Source: Saussurea involucrata (lineage: Eukaryota > Streptophyta > Magnoliopsida > Asterales > Asteraceae). Taken from it: a stretch of DNA of 64,000 nucleotides. Every line of letters starts with the position of its first letter. Positions within the stretch are counted from its first letter, which is position 1. Positions 24,331 through 35,669 of the stretch are shown piece by piece. A model generated the notes under the pieces. The model had not been told where the DNA came from and did no database searches. It saw only the letters and a list, made by a program, of their open reading frames with translations. The stretch lies in contig CM066315.1 of NCBI GenBank assembly GCA_033807775.1, forward strand, positions 7,754,501 through 7,818,500, given 5' to 3'. A program made the position numbers and the translations under genes.

Positions 24331-26493
24331 ATGAATGCTAGATTTGTATATCTCCCTCTTCTTGCTCTTGTTCTCTCCTTAATTCTATCTCCTACCTTTG
24401 CACATCGCAAACCTAAACCGCCGCTAGAGCCACCGGTGGACCCCAACCAACAACCTCCACCGCTCGACCCCAACCAAAAGCCTCCACCTGTGGACCCCAA
24501 CCAAAAACCACCATCGGAGGACCCGAACCAAAAGCCCCCACCCGTGGACCCCAAGAAAAAGTCTCCACCGACAAAGGATCCCAAAAAAAAGACACCAGAA
24601 CAACAGAAGCCACCACTGGTGGAACCGGAACAAAAGCCTCCACCGGTGGACCAGAGCCAGAAACCACCACCGGTGGACCAGAGCCAAAAACCACCACCGG
24701 TGGATTCGAAGCAAAAACCTCCACAAGAGGACCCAAACAAGCCACTGAAACCATGTCCATTCCAAGATCGCTACAAAGGCCATTTCACCTCCGTCTATGC
24801 TTTCGGAGACTCGTACACAGACACAGGAAACGCTCAATACATGGGTGGTCTCACCATGTCATTCTCGGGTTCTTTAAGCTCGCCCTACGGTTCCACCACA
24901 TTCGGCAAGACCTCCAACCGCTTATGCGATGGTCGTCTGGTTCTTGATTTCGTCACTGACTCCCTAGGGTTACCGACCTTACCCCCGTACCAATCAACCT
25001 CCTCCAACTTCACCAACGGTGTGAACTTCGCCGTTGCCGGTTGCACGTCTCTAGCCGGCGACATGATATCTAAAATCGTTCGACATTTTCTTTGGAAAGG
25101 CTCCCTCCTAGGTGTATGGACTCAAATCGATTGGTTCCAAAAGTATCAACGAACTCACATATGTAACGGACTCGACCCGAAAGCATGCGCTAATAAACTC
25201 AACACTGCATTGTTTTGGGTCGGGGATATCGGAATCACCGACTATTCGCGTGCAGCCGGATCATCACTTAACTTTCAGTCCATAGCCAAGTCATCGGTCG
25301 GGTATACAATGCAAATTGTGCGGGTACGTATTCTAATAAAACATACTCCCTCCGTCCCAAATTAAGTGTCCACATTTCTATTTTAGTTTGTCCCAAAATA
25401 AGTGTCCACTTTTAAAAGTAAATTTTCACTTTCCTATTCTACCCTTAATCATGAGATGAAGAAATTTTCTCACTATTATTAAGGGTAAAAATGTATCTTG
25501 GTTATTTAAAAACTGTAATAATTACACAATCCTAAAATTTTGTGTCATTTTCATTGTGGACATATTATTTTGGGACAGAGGGAGTATCTTTTTTTCATTT
25601 CCCTAAACAAAACAAGATGATCCCTATATTACCCACCCGAAAACGAGGCCAGAGAGGATGAGATGTACGCATACCTAACATTTACTATCAAAATGTAAAA
25701 GAACTGTTTCCGGTATTTCCCACCTGAAAGTGGGGCCCAAGCAGGATGAGATGTATGCAGACCTAACATCTTCTCTCAAAATGCAAAACAACCGTCTCTC
25801 GTATTTCCCACCTGGAAGTGGAGCCCGAGGAGGATGAGATGTATGCAGACCTGACCTCTACTCTAAAAAAGCAGAGCAAATGTTCTATTTTCCTTTTTCT
25901 TTTTTCTTATAACACGTATTACGAAACAGACATTGATACAAAGCGGTGCAAGGAACATAGTCGTTCAAGGCTTGCCACCGGTCGGATGTCTTCCGATAGA
26001 CTCGTCGATATGTCCCTTGAAACAACTCGACAAAATCGGTTGTTCCACGATCATAAACGGAGGCATAATCATCCACAACGACATCCTAAAACACAAACTG
26101 AATCTTTACAGAAAGTTGTTCCCAGATACGAATATCATATACGCGGATTACTGGAACGCGTATTACGATATCATAGACAACGCGAAAAAATACAACTTTC
26201 AAGAAGTTCGAAAAACTTGTTGCGGAGCAGCCAACGGCCAATCGGGCAACTTGAATTTCAATCTTCAGTCGTTATGTGGTTCTTCGGGTACTTCCGTTTG
26301 CAACGATCCAAGCAAATACGTCAATTGGGATGGAATTCATACCACTGAGGCTATGAACCTTCAAATAACCGATCATTTACTAAACAAAGGGTATTGTCAA
26401 CCATCGTTTGAAGAAGTCGTGAAAAAAAAGACCACAATTGAAATAACTGAAACCACCACCAAAAACACCAACCCCGCCAAAACCGCCTCATGA
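24331..26493 (+). CDS. Secreted GDSL esterase/lipase with proline-rich N-terminal domain
   Basis: Two exons, 24331-25323 and 25930-26493, join in phase to 518 residues. A signal peptide (about residues 1-24, hydrophobic core then TFA-H) is followed at about 26-136 by an extensin-like domain of DPNQKPPP/VDQSQKPPP repeats. Then comes a GDSL hydrolase: FGDSYTDTGN (nucleophile Ser near residue 160), FWVGDIGITDY in place of the usual block III, and the WDGIH Asp-His pair near 465-468. It resembles the plant group of At3g48460, with QGLPPVGCLP also matching. The product is probably a wall or apoplast esterase acting on acyl esters; the substrate cannot be told. A Ser/Thr/Lys-rich tail follows the catalytic domain. 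The 606-bp intron holds a Stowaway MITE and three tandem units of about 85 bp. Confidence 0.9.
25346..25584. mobile_element. Stowaway-type MITE in the GDSL intron
   Basis: Ends are ctccctccgtcccaaa on the left and tttgggacagagggag on the right, flanked by TA at 25344-25345 and 25585-25586. It begins only 22 bp after the exon 1 boundary. Related to 12846-13100. Confidence 0.9.
25631..25862. repeat. Three tandem copies of an ~85-bp unit in the GDSL intron
   Basis: The motif ggatgagatgta recurs at about 25656, 25744 and 25831, each within a diverged unit that also contains acctaaca/acctgacc and a TATTTCCCACC block. Confidence 0.75.
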
Positions 26494-26510
26494 ACCCTAG
26501 TTTCATGATT

Positions 26511-26692
26511 AAAAATCTCCTGTCCTAAATTAGCACGTCCCATTCATGTCCACCAATCACATGAATACATGTCATTGGAGAGAGAATATGAACTTGAATT
26601 AAATAAAATAAAAAATATATAAAATCTGACGTGTTTTAATTTCATTGGTGGGACATGAATGAGACATGAAATTTTGGGACAGGAGATTTTAT
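26511..26692. mobile_element. 182-bp MITE-like element just after the GDSL stop
   Basis: Inverted ends aaaatctcctgtcc and ggacaggagatttt enclose an AT-rich core. The 15-bp sequence cctagtttcatgatt lies directly on both sides (26496-26510 and 26693-26707). The element sits in what should be the 3' UTR of the GDSL gene, 17 bp after the stop. Confidence 0.7.
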
Positions 26693-26968
26693 CCTAGTTT
26701 CATGATTTAACACGATAATTACGCCCCGAATCGTGAAATTCAGAGGGTTTAGACAGTTGTACAGTAAAATATGTATAGTTTTTAGAAGACAACGATATAT
26801 ATATATAGTTAGAAATATGGACATATAATATAAAGGGGAATGTGTAATTATTATCATGTAACGATTTTAACGAAAATATAATTACAACCGGACTCTATTT
26901 ACATTTCAAGGGTCGGCTATTTTTGTTTATATATACAATAAATGCTTTCTGTATTTATCATCATCGCG

Positions 26969-29900
26969 TTATATTAAATACTCGTAGAACATGAAGAAAA
27001 GGGCATCCGGTGAATCTTTAGGGAGATTATTGATGTATAGATAGAAACGCACCAGATCCTCCTTGGAAACAAGATCGGCATCAATGACTTCATCGTTGCA
27101 GGTGAGAACCCATAAATCTCGAGACTGTACTCTCTTTATGTTACCCCGGCAGAACGGACACGATGCTGATCTCGAGTTCCTGCAAATTCAAGAAAAAGAT
27201 CCAAGATTTAGTCTCGTGTGGAGCTCCGTCCAAGAAAAATTCCAACTTGCTTTCTTGAACTGCTTTGTAGGACCCAAATATGTCCAAGGGTCTGTTTGTT
27301 AGGAGCTTAATGAGCTTAATAAACTCACAGCTTATCCAGTCAGCTATAAATGACTGTTTCTGCTTGGTAGTGACATAATGATATAGAAAGTGCTTATTCA
27401 GTAAACTTCATGGGGGGCTTTATGCAGATTGCCAAGTTTTTTCGAAACCTGTCCCCCCAATTAAAAAACACCCTCTTTTCGTCTATGAAAAAACTCTACC
27501 AAACAAAAACCTTCCCAATTTATACAGATACATTAATCCACACAGACAGCTTTATTCATACAAGACTTAATGGAAAACCAGCCAAACAGCCCCTAAATGT
27601 CCTAATAGACTGTTTTACTCCCGGAAACCCACGGTTACCCCAATAAAAATGTCCTAATAGACTGTTTTATCGGACAAAACAATTGTACGTCTTATGTAAA
27701 GGTGCTACAATAAGTTGATAGGACGATCTTGGGCATCCCAACAAGTTTTTTAGAACAATTTTTTAAATAAGAAGTCCTATTAGTTTCATTATACGACACT
27801 ATTGGAAAACATGTCTTATAAAAGCAAGTGTCGTATAAAAAAAACTAATAGAACATTTTATTTCAAAAGTGTCCTGAGAAACTTGTTAGGATACCCAAAT
27901 ACGTCCTAACATCTTAGTGTAACACCTTTATATAGGAGGCATAACTGTTTGGTCCTATAAAGTTGTCTATTAAGACATCTTCGTCGTCCTATAAAGCCGA
28001 TTTTATTGCAAAAGTGTCCTAAAAAGCTTGTTAGGATGCCCAAATACGTCCTAACATCTTATTGTAACACCTTTACATAGGACCCACGATTGTTTGGTCC
28101 TATAAAGTTGTCTATTAACACATTTAAGACATCTTCGGCGTCCTATAAAGCCGATTTTATTGCAAAAGCGTCCTAAAAAACTTGTTACGATGCCCAAATA
28201 CGTCCTAACTTCTTATTGTAACACCTTTATATAGGACACAATTGTTTGGTCCTATAAAGTCGCCTATTAGGACATTTAAGGTGCGTTTGGTACACTGGAC
28301 TGGACAGGACAGAACAAGGTCCACTGTCCCACGTTTGGCAGAACCTTTATGTGGAACAGACTGGAACAAACTGAAACAGGCCTGTTCCACCCCCACCCCA
28401 TGGAACAAGCTGGAACAGACTTATGTTCTACCAAACCTCAAAATAAAATATAATTCTCTTCTAAAACATCAAATAAACCTTCTATTTCATATTTTGTTCA
28501 TTCTCTAAATTTAGCAAGGGTAAATTGGTCAATGTTATCTGTTCTGTTCTATCCAGTTCTGTCTTACCAAACGTGGAACAATTGTTCTGTCCTGTCCTGT
28601 CCCACATTGTCCTGTCCTATCATGTCTGCGTACCAAACGCACCCTTAAGACATTTTTTGCGCCCTATAAAGCAGATTTTTATTGCGGTGTTGTTATGTGT
28701 TTTACCAATCACGGTAACAGTTGATGCACATGGCATGGCAGCAATTCGGCAAGACTATCTTGGAGCAAGGTTCTAAGCAAATCCCGCATTCATCTTCTCT
28801 TTCCAATTCGACATTAGTGAACCCATCATCTTTTTCTAGTTTTCTTTGGCGAGATATCTCCAATTCCGAGCTTTCTTCTTTAGCAGCATCATCCAGCTCC
28901 ACCAAATCGTAATGTAGCCTTCTAAGAGATGGCAGTATGACGGCTGCAAAGATTGATTTGGGTCAGATTCACGGCATTTTGGCAATTTAAAAGATGGTTA
29001 TGAGTTAATGACTGACCATAAAAGTCACTCACGGTTGTCTTCCTTCCATGCCTAGAAATCTTTGGTCTCCCATCGGTGTACACCTGTTAAGAAAGATATT
29101 TACTTATATGATCAACTACTTATAGATAGCAGATTATGCTATTTATTTAACATGTTTTCCTCCATTAGGGAAGTTCAAATGAGAACATGAGAACCTCGAA
29201 ACCAACTATCATGATGAATAATGTAGTATTCATGATGAATAATGTAGTATTCATGATGAATAATGTAGTATTCATGATGAATAATGTAGTATTCATGATG
29301 AATAATGTAGTATTCATGATGAATAACCCTGAATAAACATTAATATCATGCATTTTCATCGTGAATATCATGCATTTTCATCGTGAATATCATGCATTCT
29401 CATTGTGAATATAATGTATTTTCAATGTGAATATCATGTATTTTCATGGTGGATATCATCTATTTTCAACATGAATATCTATCACGACATTCATTATGAA
29501 TAAAGCATGAATAGTTGGTTCCAAGGTTTTCAAAGTAATTTTACAGTTCTCAAATGAACCTACCCTTTAGGTCCATTTCCCACCTTTGTTTTCTTCGGAT
29601 TCACGATTTTTTGCTTTTTAGACACGTGAATACAACCGGATTACCAATATGAGATATAACTAACCTTATAGACAATAACATGGAAAAGATTCAAGTATCT
29701 AGGCAGGAGACATGTGCAAGAAGAATCTATCCATTGTAGCAAGAACATAATGAGAGGCGTTAATTGATCGTGAACTAATTTCATTTGAAACCGCGCACCA
29801 TCTTTGGCTCGAGGAATTGCAGCAGCTCTGCGAATTCACAAGTCAATGAGAAAAGATTCACAATATGAAATAAAAAACGTATCTTGTCGTTTTAAATTCA

Positions 29901-30857
29901 ACGGCACTAACAAAACTTCAAATTTTCATTGGTATATTTTTCTCGAATCAACTTAAGTTCTATGTTTGGGAGGATAGAATTGGAATTCTGAATTCAAGTG
30001 CTCAAATTCCAATTCTAGTGATCGCATTCGAAATCCAATGACCCTCTCCATCGATATAAACTACCCTGGTTCCGTAATTAAAAAAAACCAAGTCACTGTT
30101 CATATTATATATACTACCATCTCCATCACAAAATAAGTCCAGTTGACTTTTGAAGGGTCAAACAAGTTAGATTTTAACATGAAAATTGACAATAATTATT
30201 CTTTTAGGTGAAAGAAAAGGTCTTCAATTTCCAACTTCCAACCATGTGAACTATCAATAGAATCAATTGGAAGATTAAAAACCTAAAATTCATGTGAATT
30301 TTGAAATTAAAAAGTAGCAAGTTTGAAACACAAATTTATTTAATTATTTCCCCTAAAAGTCATGTTCTTCAATCTTCACTAGCTAAAAAGTAATCTTTTC
30401 TAGTCAACCAACAATCTTGGACCAAAATTTTCCCCAAAAATCCTTGATGAGAAATAAACCCACAAAAACCCATTTATTTAATCATCTTTTTCTCCAAGAT
30501 TCATCAAAGATTCTGCCTTCAATAACTAAATTTCAAGAACCTCATGAACTTTTTTTGGGTGTTTTTCAGTTCCCCTAAACCTACCCAAATAGCAAACTTA
30601 CAATCTTCAATTGATGCTAAAAAAACTAAAGAATCAAACACAAAACCAAGGCCATAAAACCAATATAATCACCTTAAAACACACAAAAAACTATAAAAAC
30701 TTAAAAAAGAACAAAAACCCATTAAAATAAAACTCAAGAAAAAATCAAGGTAAATCAAGACTTACAAAGCATTAGCATGTTGTATATCAGCTTCAATAAC
30801 CTTCAAAGAATCTTCATAAGAACACCTCCCAAGTGGGTAATACATCATCATATCCAT
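26969..30857 (-). CDS. AIRP2: RING-type E3 ubiquitin ligase, AIRP2-like
   Basis: Five exons (30857-30766, 29827-29665, 29083-29017, 28943-28706, 27179-26969) sum to 771 nt, 256 residues plus stop, all GT-AG. The protein starts MDMMMYYPLGRCSYEDSLKV, with EADIQHANALAAAIPRAKDG and FLLQWIDSSCTCLLPRYL. The C-terminal half holds a RING finger split by the last intron: CGICLEPC, then C-x-A-M-C-x2-C, then CPFCRG. The order CICLE..C..NCCHAMC..C..CPFC fits the C3HC4 RING of AtAIRP2, a cytosolic E3 ligase that promotes abscisic-acid and drought responses. The tail LVRFYLYINNLPKDSPDALF also matches. The start is the first of several Mets; a shorter form beginning MYYPLG is possible. The last intron (1526 bp) is packed with repeats. 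Confidence 0.93.
27289..27596. mobile_element. hAT-like MITE in the last AIRP2 intron
   Basis: The left end GGGTCTGTTTGTTAGG and right end CCAGCCAAACAGCCCCT are inverted and imperfect, as in hAT-type miniature elements. The target duplication is not clear. The core is AT-rich and non-coding. Confidence 0.5.
27597..28686. repeat. Tandem ~150-bp repeat in the AIRP2 intron, interrupted by a MITE
   Basis: The motif cccaaatacgtcctaac recurs at about 27893, 28039 and 28190, about 150 bp apart, within units that also hold cctataaag and ttattgtaacacc. The last unit is split by a MITE at 28280-28648; its remainder resumes at about 28660. Confidence 0.75.
28280..28648. mobile_element. hAT-like MITE nested in the tandem repeat
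   Basis: The ends GGTGCGTTTGGTACAC and GCGTACCAAACGCACC are inverted. The interior carries inverted CTGGACAGGACAG / CTGTCCTGTCC motifs. Similar termini occur at about 35672 and 36208. Confidence 0.65.
29210..29470. repeat. Minisatellites in an AIRP2 intron
   Basis: About six head-to-tail copies of a 21-bp unit (motif atgaataatgtagtattc) at 29210-29330 are followed by several copies of a different ~22-bp unit (motif atcatgcattttcatcgtga) to about 29470. All lie within the intron 29084-29664. Confidence 0.9.
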
Positions 30858-31324
30858 CCTCTGTAATTTCTTCAAGATTTCTTGATTTTTTGGTTTGAAA
30901 AAAAATTGAACTTGTGTTCTTGCTTTTTGATCGTTTACAGAAATTGAAATGAACCCTAGATAGAATGATAGATTATGGAGTCTAAATAAGAAAGGGAAAA
31001 AAGCTTGAGAGAAAAGGCAAAGAAAGGGGGCTTGGCTTCTTATCCTTGATATGGGGCGGCTTTGAGTTGGACAGTTTCTTTAATGGGAATATTTGGGAGT
31101 CAAATAAAAATTTGATAGGGGATAAAGACTGCAAAATTTCCTAAAAAATGAGGTTAGGAGGATGTTTGGTTGGGTATTTGGTTTGTTAATAATCTTGAAA
31201 TATGGTATTTTGATTCATTTGGGATTTTTATTTTTATTTTTTTTACCATAAATATATAGAGAGATAGTCACGTTTATGAAAAAAAAATAAGAACTTTAAA
31301 AAATAAAATTTTAAATAATCCCTT
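30858..31324. other. Upstream region of AIRP2
   Basis: This holds the 5' UTR and promoter of the minus-strand AIRP2 gene. It is AT-rich; I see no decisive TATA box and no other gene. Confidence 0.4.
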
Positions 31325-31565
31325 AATATGGTAATGTTCAAAGAAAAACCTTAAAATAATGGAAAACTAAGAAACATCCATTTAGCCCTTCATTTGAATG
31401 GTATGCACTTGTGCATACAAGTAATTTGTAACATGCATAAATGCATAAAAAACAAAAAACAAAAAACAACTTAATTTACTTGTATGCACAAGTGTATATC
31501 GTATAGATGAAGGGCTACCAAAGTGTTCCTTAGTTTTCCGTTTTTTGAGGTTTTCTCAATGAACC
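31325..31565. mobile_element. Foldback/MITE-like element, ~240 bp
   Basis: Two arms of about 95 bp form an inverted repeat: GTATGCACTTGTGCATAC on the left mirrors TTGTATGCACAAGTGTAT on the right, and AAAACTAAGAAACA mirrors TGTTCCTTAGTTTT. A partial related copy is at about 40136-40262 inside Helitron A. Confidence 0.65.
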
Positions 31566-33173
31566 TCTCTCTATCTTAATAATCGTTCATTTATATAGTA
31601 TGCATATACATGTAGAAGTAATTGAGAATGTTTCCGGGTCTTTATGCACGTATGCATACCTGAAAAGTTACTTATAAATACTTTGTCACATGTACATATT
31701 GTTCGAATGAATGGTTAGAGCATCACAACGAAGAGCGACAAACCTTTCTGTAAGACGCATGAAGCAACCAAAGACACAAAACCAAAACACAAGACAAGGA
31801 AACATCAAGCAGAAGAAAAAAACGAGACCAGAAACCAAAAGAAATCCGAGAAAACCTACACCATAAAAACGAACTAGACAACACTACCATACTATTCTAC
31901 TCACACAAGTTGAAACCTTTTGGCATGCTTGAAGATCCATTGGAATTATGTTATTCATATGATTGTAATATGTAAATGTTTGAGTAGTAGATTTTCTTGT
32001 TTGGGTATGCAATAAAAACACACACAAGGTTATAAGGATATTTTATTAAAATATTTATGTGATTTTTATCCTGAACTAAAATATGTTCTTACAATTAATT
32101 AACGTTATTGGCATTAATGGTTTTCAATTAATGAATTCTTTACATTACATGTAATGTTCTCCTTTGGTTATTATCAACCACTAATTTATACAAAGATTAA
32201 TACATGTTTCTTTTGTTTTTTGGAAAGGGTATCTCAGGCACAATCCGAACTAATCCCTGACAATTTTGAAACTTAAAGATATCTTATCAATGTTGAGGAC
32301 GTCTGGGATCGAACCCTAGGTAGATGGGATATTCCACCACATCACTCAGGACGATCAACCACTGCGCTACAACCTGATTGACTCATGTTTCTTTTGTTAC
32401 GGTTCATGTATTCATTATTTGTTGTATTTTTCACGTAAACGTATAATAAAAACATAGTTAAAAGGTTAAAAAACACAGTTGTAAATAAAATATAAGCACT
32501 CGATTATTAAATATGTTCTTTAATCATTTCATATTTAAAATATAAATACCCAAATATAATTAGGTTACTAATAACCTTCAAAGGTTTATTTAAAATCAAT
32601 TATCCCTCCAATTGGGACTTTGAATGGCAAAATCTTTCTGGATTGCAATTATTTTCTTATAATTAATTAGGATTTAGTTTATTTATATATATATAAAATA
32701 TGGTTGGCTTCCTCTGTTAGTTGGCTTTGTTTTGTAATTGAATTTGTTTTGAATTCTAAATGGAGTGGTTGAAAGTTGAAACAAAGGGGTTAAGGGCTCC
32801 AAAATAGTTGGCTTTGTTTTGTAATTGAATTTGTTTTGAATTCTAAATGGAGTGGTTGAAAGTTGAAACAAATACTCGGATAAGCGCTTACAAAGTCACA
32901 TTACTTTATCGGATGAATATTTCAAGGATCAAGAATCTTATCGGTAAGAGCTAAGACAATGAACAAGAGTCTTACCTGGTAACTACTAACTAATGGTAAA
33001 GACTCTTACCACGATTAGCGTTTACCGGAAAAATTGTTGCATACGATAATGTTTTGGTGGACTAAAATCTTACCCGGTAAATAAGTGATAGTGTCGGATT
33101 TTACCGGTAAGCTCTTACCCGGGTAAGCGTTTGATAAACGACCCTTAACTCTTTATTTTGTATTTTTTATATA
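31566..33173. other. AT-rich intergenic region with a SINE and a short tandem duplication
   Basis: No gene is visible. It contains a SINE-like copy at 32226-32384, a direct duplication of about 65 bp (TTGGCTTTGTTTTGTAATTG at about 32704 and 32808), and a patch at 32930-33130 rich in TTACCGG/CCGGTAA. Confidence 0.5.
32226..32384 (-). mobile_element. tRNA-derived SINE copy
   Basis: On the minus strand an A-box-like TTGTAGCGCAGTGG is followed by the B-box GGTTCGATCC and a body sharing GGAATATCCCATCTA and GGATTAGT with the plus-strand copy at 35275-35479. The 3' end is followed by an A-rich tract. Confidence 0.65.
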
Positions 33174-33539
33174 TGTAAGATCCCACATTGGTTGGGGAGG
33201 GGAACAAAGGTTGCCTTATAATAGGAACTTGATACCTCCCATATCAGACGCGTTTTAAAACCGTGAGTCCAGGTGTGTGGACAAAGCGGACAATATCTGG
33301 TACGGTTGTCTGGGATGTTACAGATGGTATCAGAGCCGGGAACCGAACTGATGTGCCAGCGAGGACGCTGGGCTCACAAGGGGGGTGGATTGTAAGATCC
33401 CACATTGGTTGGGGAGGGGAACAAAGGTTGCCTTATAATAGAAACTTGATACCTCCCATATCAGACGCGTTTTAAAACCGTGAGTCCAGGTGTGTGGACA
33501 AAGCGGACAATATCTGGTACGGTTGCCTGAAATGTTACA
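33174..33539 (+). mobile_element. TRIM retroelement (terminal-repeat retrotransposon in miniature)
   Basis: Two 149-bp direct repeats (33174-33322 and 33391-33539) begin TGTAAGATCCCACATTGG and end TGTTACA. Between them are only 68 bp: a primer-binding site TGGTATCAGAGC right after the first repeat and a purine tract AAGGGGGGTGGA right before the second. A 5-bp target duplication (atata) lies at 33169-33173 and 33540-33544. The element is structurally complete but codes for nothing. The repeat sequence resembles a motif widespread in dicots; I do not assign a family name. Confidence 0.93.
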
Positions 33540-33544
33540 ATATA

Positions 33545-34216
33545 TGAGCAAACAAATTAATCGGTAGACGAAGTTTTATTATTTTAATATTCAAAAATAA
33601 AAATAACAGCTATTTCAAACAAAAAATTAGGATATTTTGTTTAGTTTAAATTTTATTTTATTCAGATTGATACGAGAAGTCGAGAATACTAATCAAATGA
33701 AAAAAAACATAAAAGGACTAAAATCACATGTGATGCATCATGCATGCGACTTTGGTCATGTCCTGTGTTGCTGTGTCGCGGGTCAGATCGTCTGCTTACC
33801 CTTGTGTTAACTCTGTTTTGTAATCGCATATAAAATCATGTATGACTTAATCGTTTCTTGTTTTTTTTTTAATTTTAACATTGTTCTCGCTTGTTTCTTA
33901 CTCTTTTTATATATTTGAAAAACCAATATAAATATTATCCAAATGGGTAGTTGAATTAATGATTCTTTGAATGGTTCACCAATACACACTTGTGATGTTT
34001 TTTAAGCATCTCTCACCTACATTTTTAGTTATATTATTGAAGTTAAACAAATATTAAAGAATGGATCAAACGACCTAAAAAAGCTTATGATTTGTTACGC
34101 TTTAAATTATTTATAAGTATTTTAATGACTACTATGTAATAATATACAATACAAAAATATTTATAAAAATTCTAAATATAGAAAAAAAAGTGTCAATTCT
34201 CAACCTATCCCGACGG
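33545..34216. other. AT-rich intergenic region
   Basis: I see no gene and no element with recognisable ends here. Confidence 0.4.
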
Positions 34217-34225
34217 AATTTATTT

Positions 34226-34757
34226 GGGAAGTTAATTAAAATACCTTAAGTTGACCAACGACTCAGTGAAATGCCCAAACTCTCCCCAATTTCACGAAAA
34301 TACCCAAAATTTCCGTGAAAGGATCCGTGATCACGGACTCCTTTGTGAATTGGATTTTTGATCCGTGAAATGGATGTTTTATCCATGAAATTGATATGGG
34401 CTGGAATGGATGTTTTCACGGAATAAATGTATCTCTAGAAATACATTTCTATGGGTGTTTTCAAGGATCAAAAAAATCGTTATTATATTAAAATACCCAG
34501 AGTTTGACTTTGACTTACCAATAGAAATGAATGTTTTCACGGAATAAATGTTTAGTTGTTAGTTTTGAAAAAAAATATTTAAAAAATCAAAAATCAATCT
34601 CATATTGAAATGGAGGTTTTCACGGACCAACAATTCCCAAAAGAATCCGTGATCTCGGTTGGTTTCACGAAGAAAATGGGTATTTTCGTGAAATTCAAAA
34701 GAGTTTGAGCATTTTTCTGAGTCGTTGGTCAACTTAAGGTATTTTAATTAATTTTCC
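34226..34757. mobile_element. Third MULE-type element of the TCCGTGAA subfamily
   Basis: It starts gggaagttaattaaaatacc and ends with the inverted counterpart. Flanks aatttattt (34217-34225) and aattttttt (34758-34766) match at 8 of 9 bases. The arms match 11146-11723 closely; the middle is shorter and more diverged, so this copy looks older. Confidence 0.8.
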
Positions 34758-34766
34758 AATTTTTTT

Positions 34767-35274
34767 TGTTATGTTTTAAAATTTTATCCATATTATTTTG
34801 TCATTTAATCCGATTAACTCGGATTACTTATGTGAAAACAATTTAAAAATATTTATTTAATCTGTCAAAATATAAAATCTTGTTCCATACAAACAGATAT
34901 CATGAAATGTTGACATGAATAACAACATTTTTGTATTTTTCTTGATTTTTAAATATATAAAAGTGGATAAGAAATAATTGATAGGATTAAAAAGTGTAAT
35001 ATAATTCTAATGAATTCTTCAACACCCAAAATTATATAAAGTATTTATTCTCAATTAAAGTTTCTTTAAAAGATTTATGTGGTTTTTTAATTAATCATAT
35101 TCTCCTCGAGAATCATGCTACCTTATCATAATTTATGTGGTTTTTTAATTAATTATTAATTATTAATTATTAAATTGCTTATTGATTAGATGAAATTGAT
35201 ATAATAATTACAAATAAGGGGTGTCTGGGGGATTGCGTTTGTAAAAGTCTTTATGAACTTATTTTGATGTCAAC
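34767..35274. other. AT-rich intergenic region
   Basis: Nothing coding. TTTATGTGGTTTTTTAATTAAT is repeated at about 35076 and 35131. Confidence 0.4.
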
Positions 35275-35479
35275 CATAAAGGTTGTGGTGCATTGGCTAA
35301 GGTTCTATCGTCCGGAGGTGTGTGATGGAATATCCCATCTATCTAGGGTTTGAATCCAGGCGTATATAACAATTGTGGTTACTGAGATTTAATCATGACT
35401 GATGTCTTACGGTTATAATTTGCCAAAGGATTAGTCTAGGACACCATTCCCCCCCCCCCCCCCCCCCAAAAAAAAAACT
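35275..35479 (+). mobile_element. tRNA-derived SINE copy
   Basis: It starts near GGTTGTGGTGCATTGGCTAA (A-box-like), has a B-box GGTTTGAATCC at about 35347, shares GGAATATCCCATCTA and GGATTAGT with the copy at 32226-32384, and ends in a run of about 18 C followed by 10 or more A. Confidence 0.65.
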
Positions 35480-35669
35480 TTTTTGATGTGGTATCGGTAA
35501 TAAGAAAAATTTTAATATTTGAAAAAAAATGTTTATATCGACTGAACACCGATAATAAAGAGTTTTTGATAAGTTACTATATTTTATGTTATTGCCTTAT
35601 TCTGGCGTGGTAGTGTCTCCCTCTAACTTATTTGTTTATTTGTAAAACACTAAAAAACAACATATTAGT

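Noticed and set aside
24321..24840. Long Gly/Trp-rich open frames antisense to the GDSL proline-rich region
   Set aside because: They mirror the CCA/CCN-rich repeats of the real gene on the other strand; they have no homology and no splice context.
29210..29340. Regular short repeats that superficially look like a CRISPR array
   Set aside because: The units are head to tail with no unique spacers and lie in an intron of a plant gene.
33174..33539. Assignment of the TRIM to the Cassandra family
   Set aside because: I could not recognise the 5S-rRNA-like segment that defines Cassandra, so I left the family unnamed.
35272..35360. tRNA gene
   Set aside because: Only A- and B-box-like motifs are present; no cloverleaf or acceptor stem can be formed, so it is a SINE.
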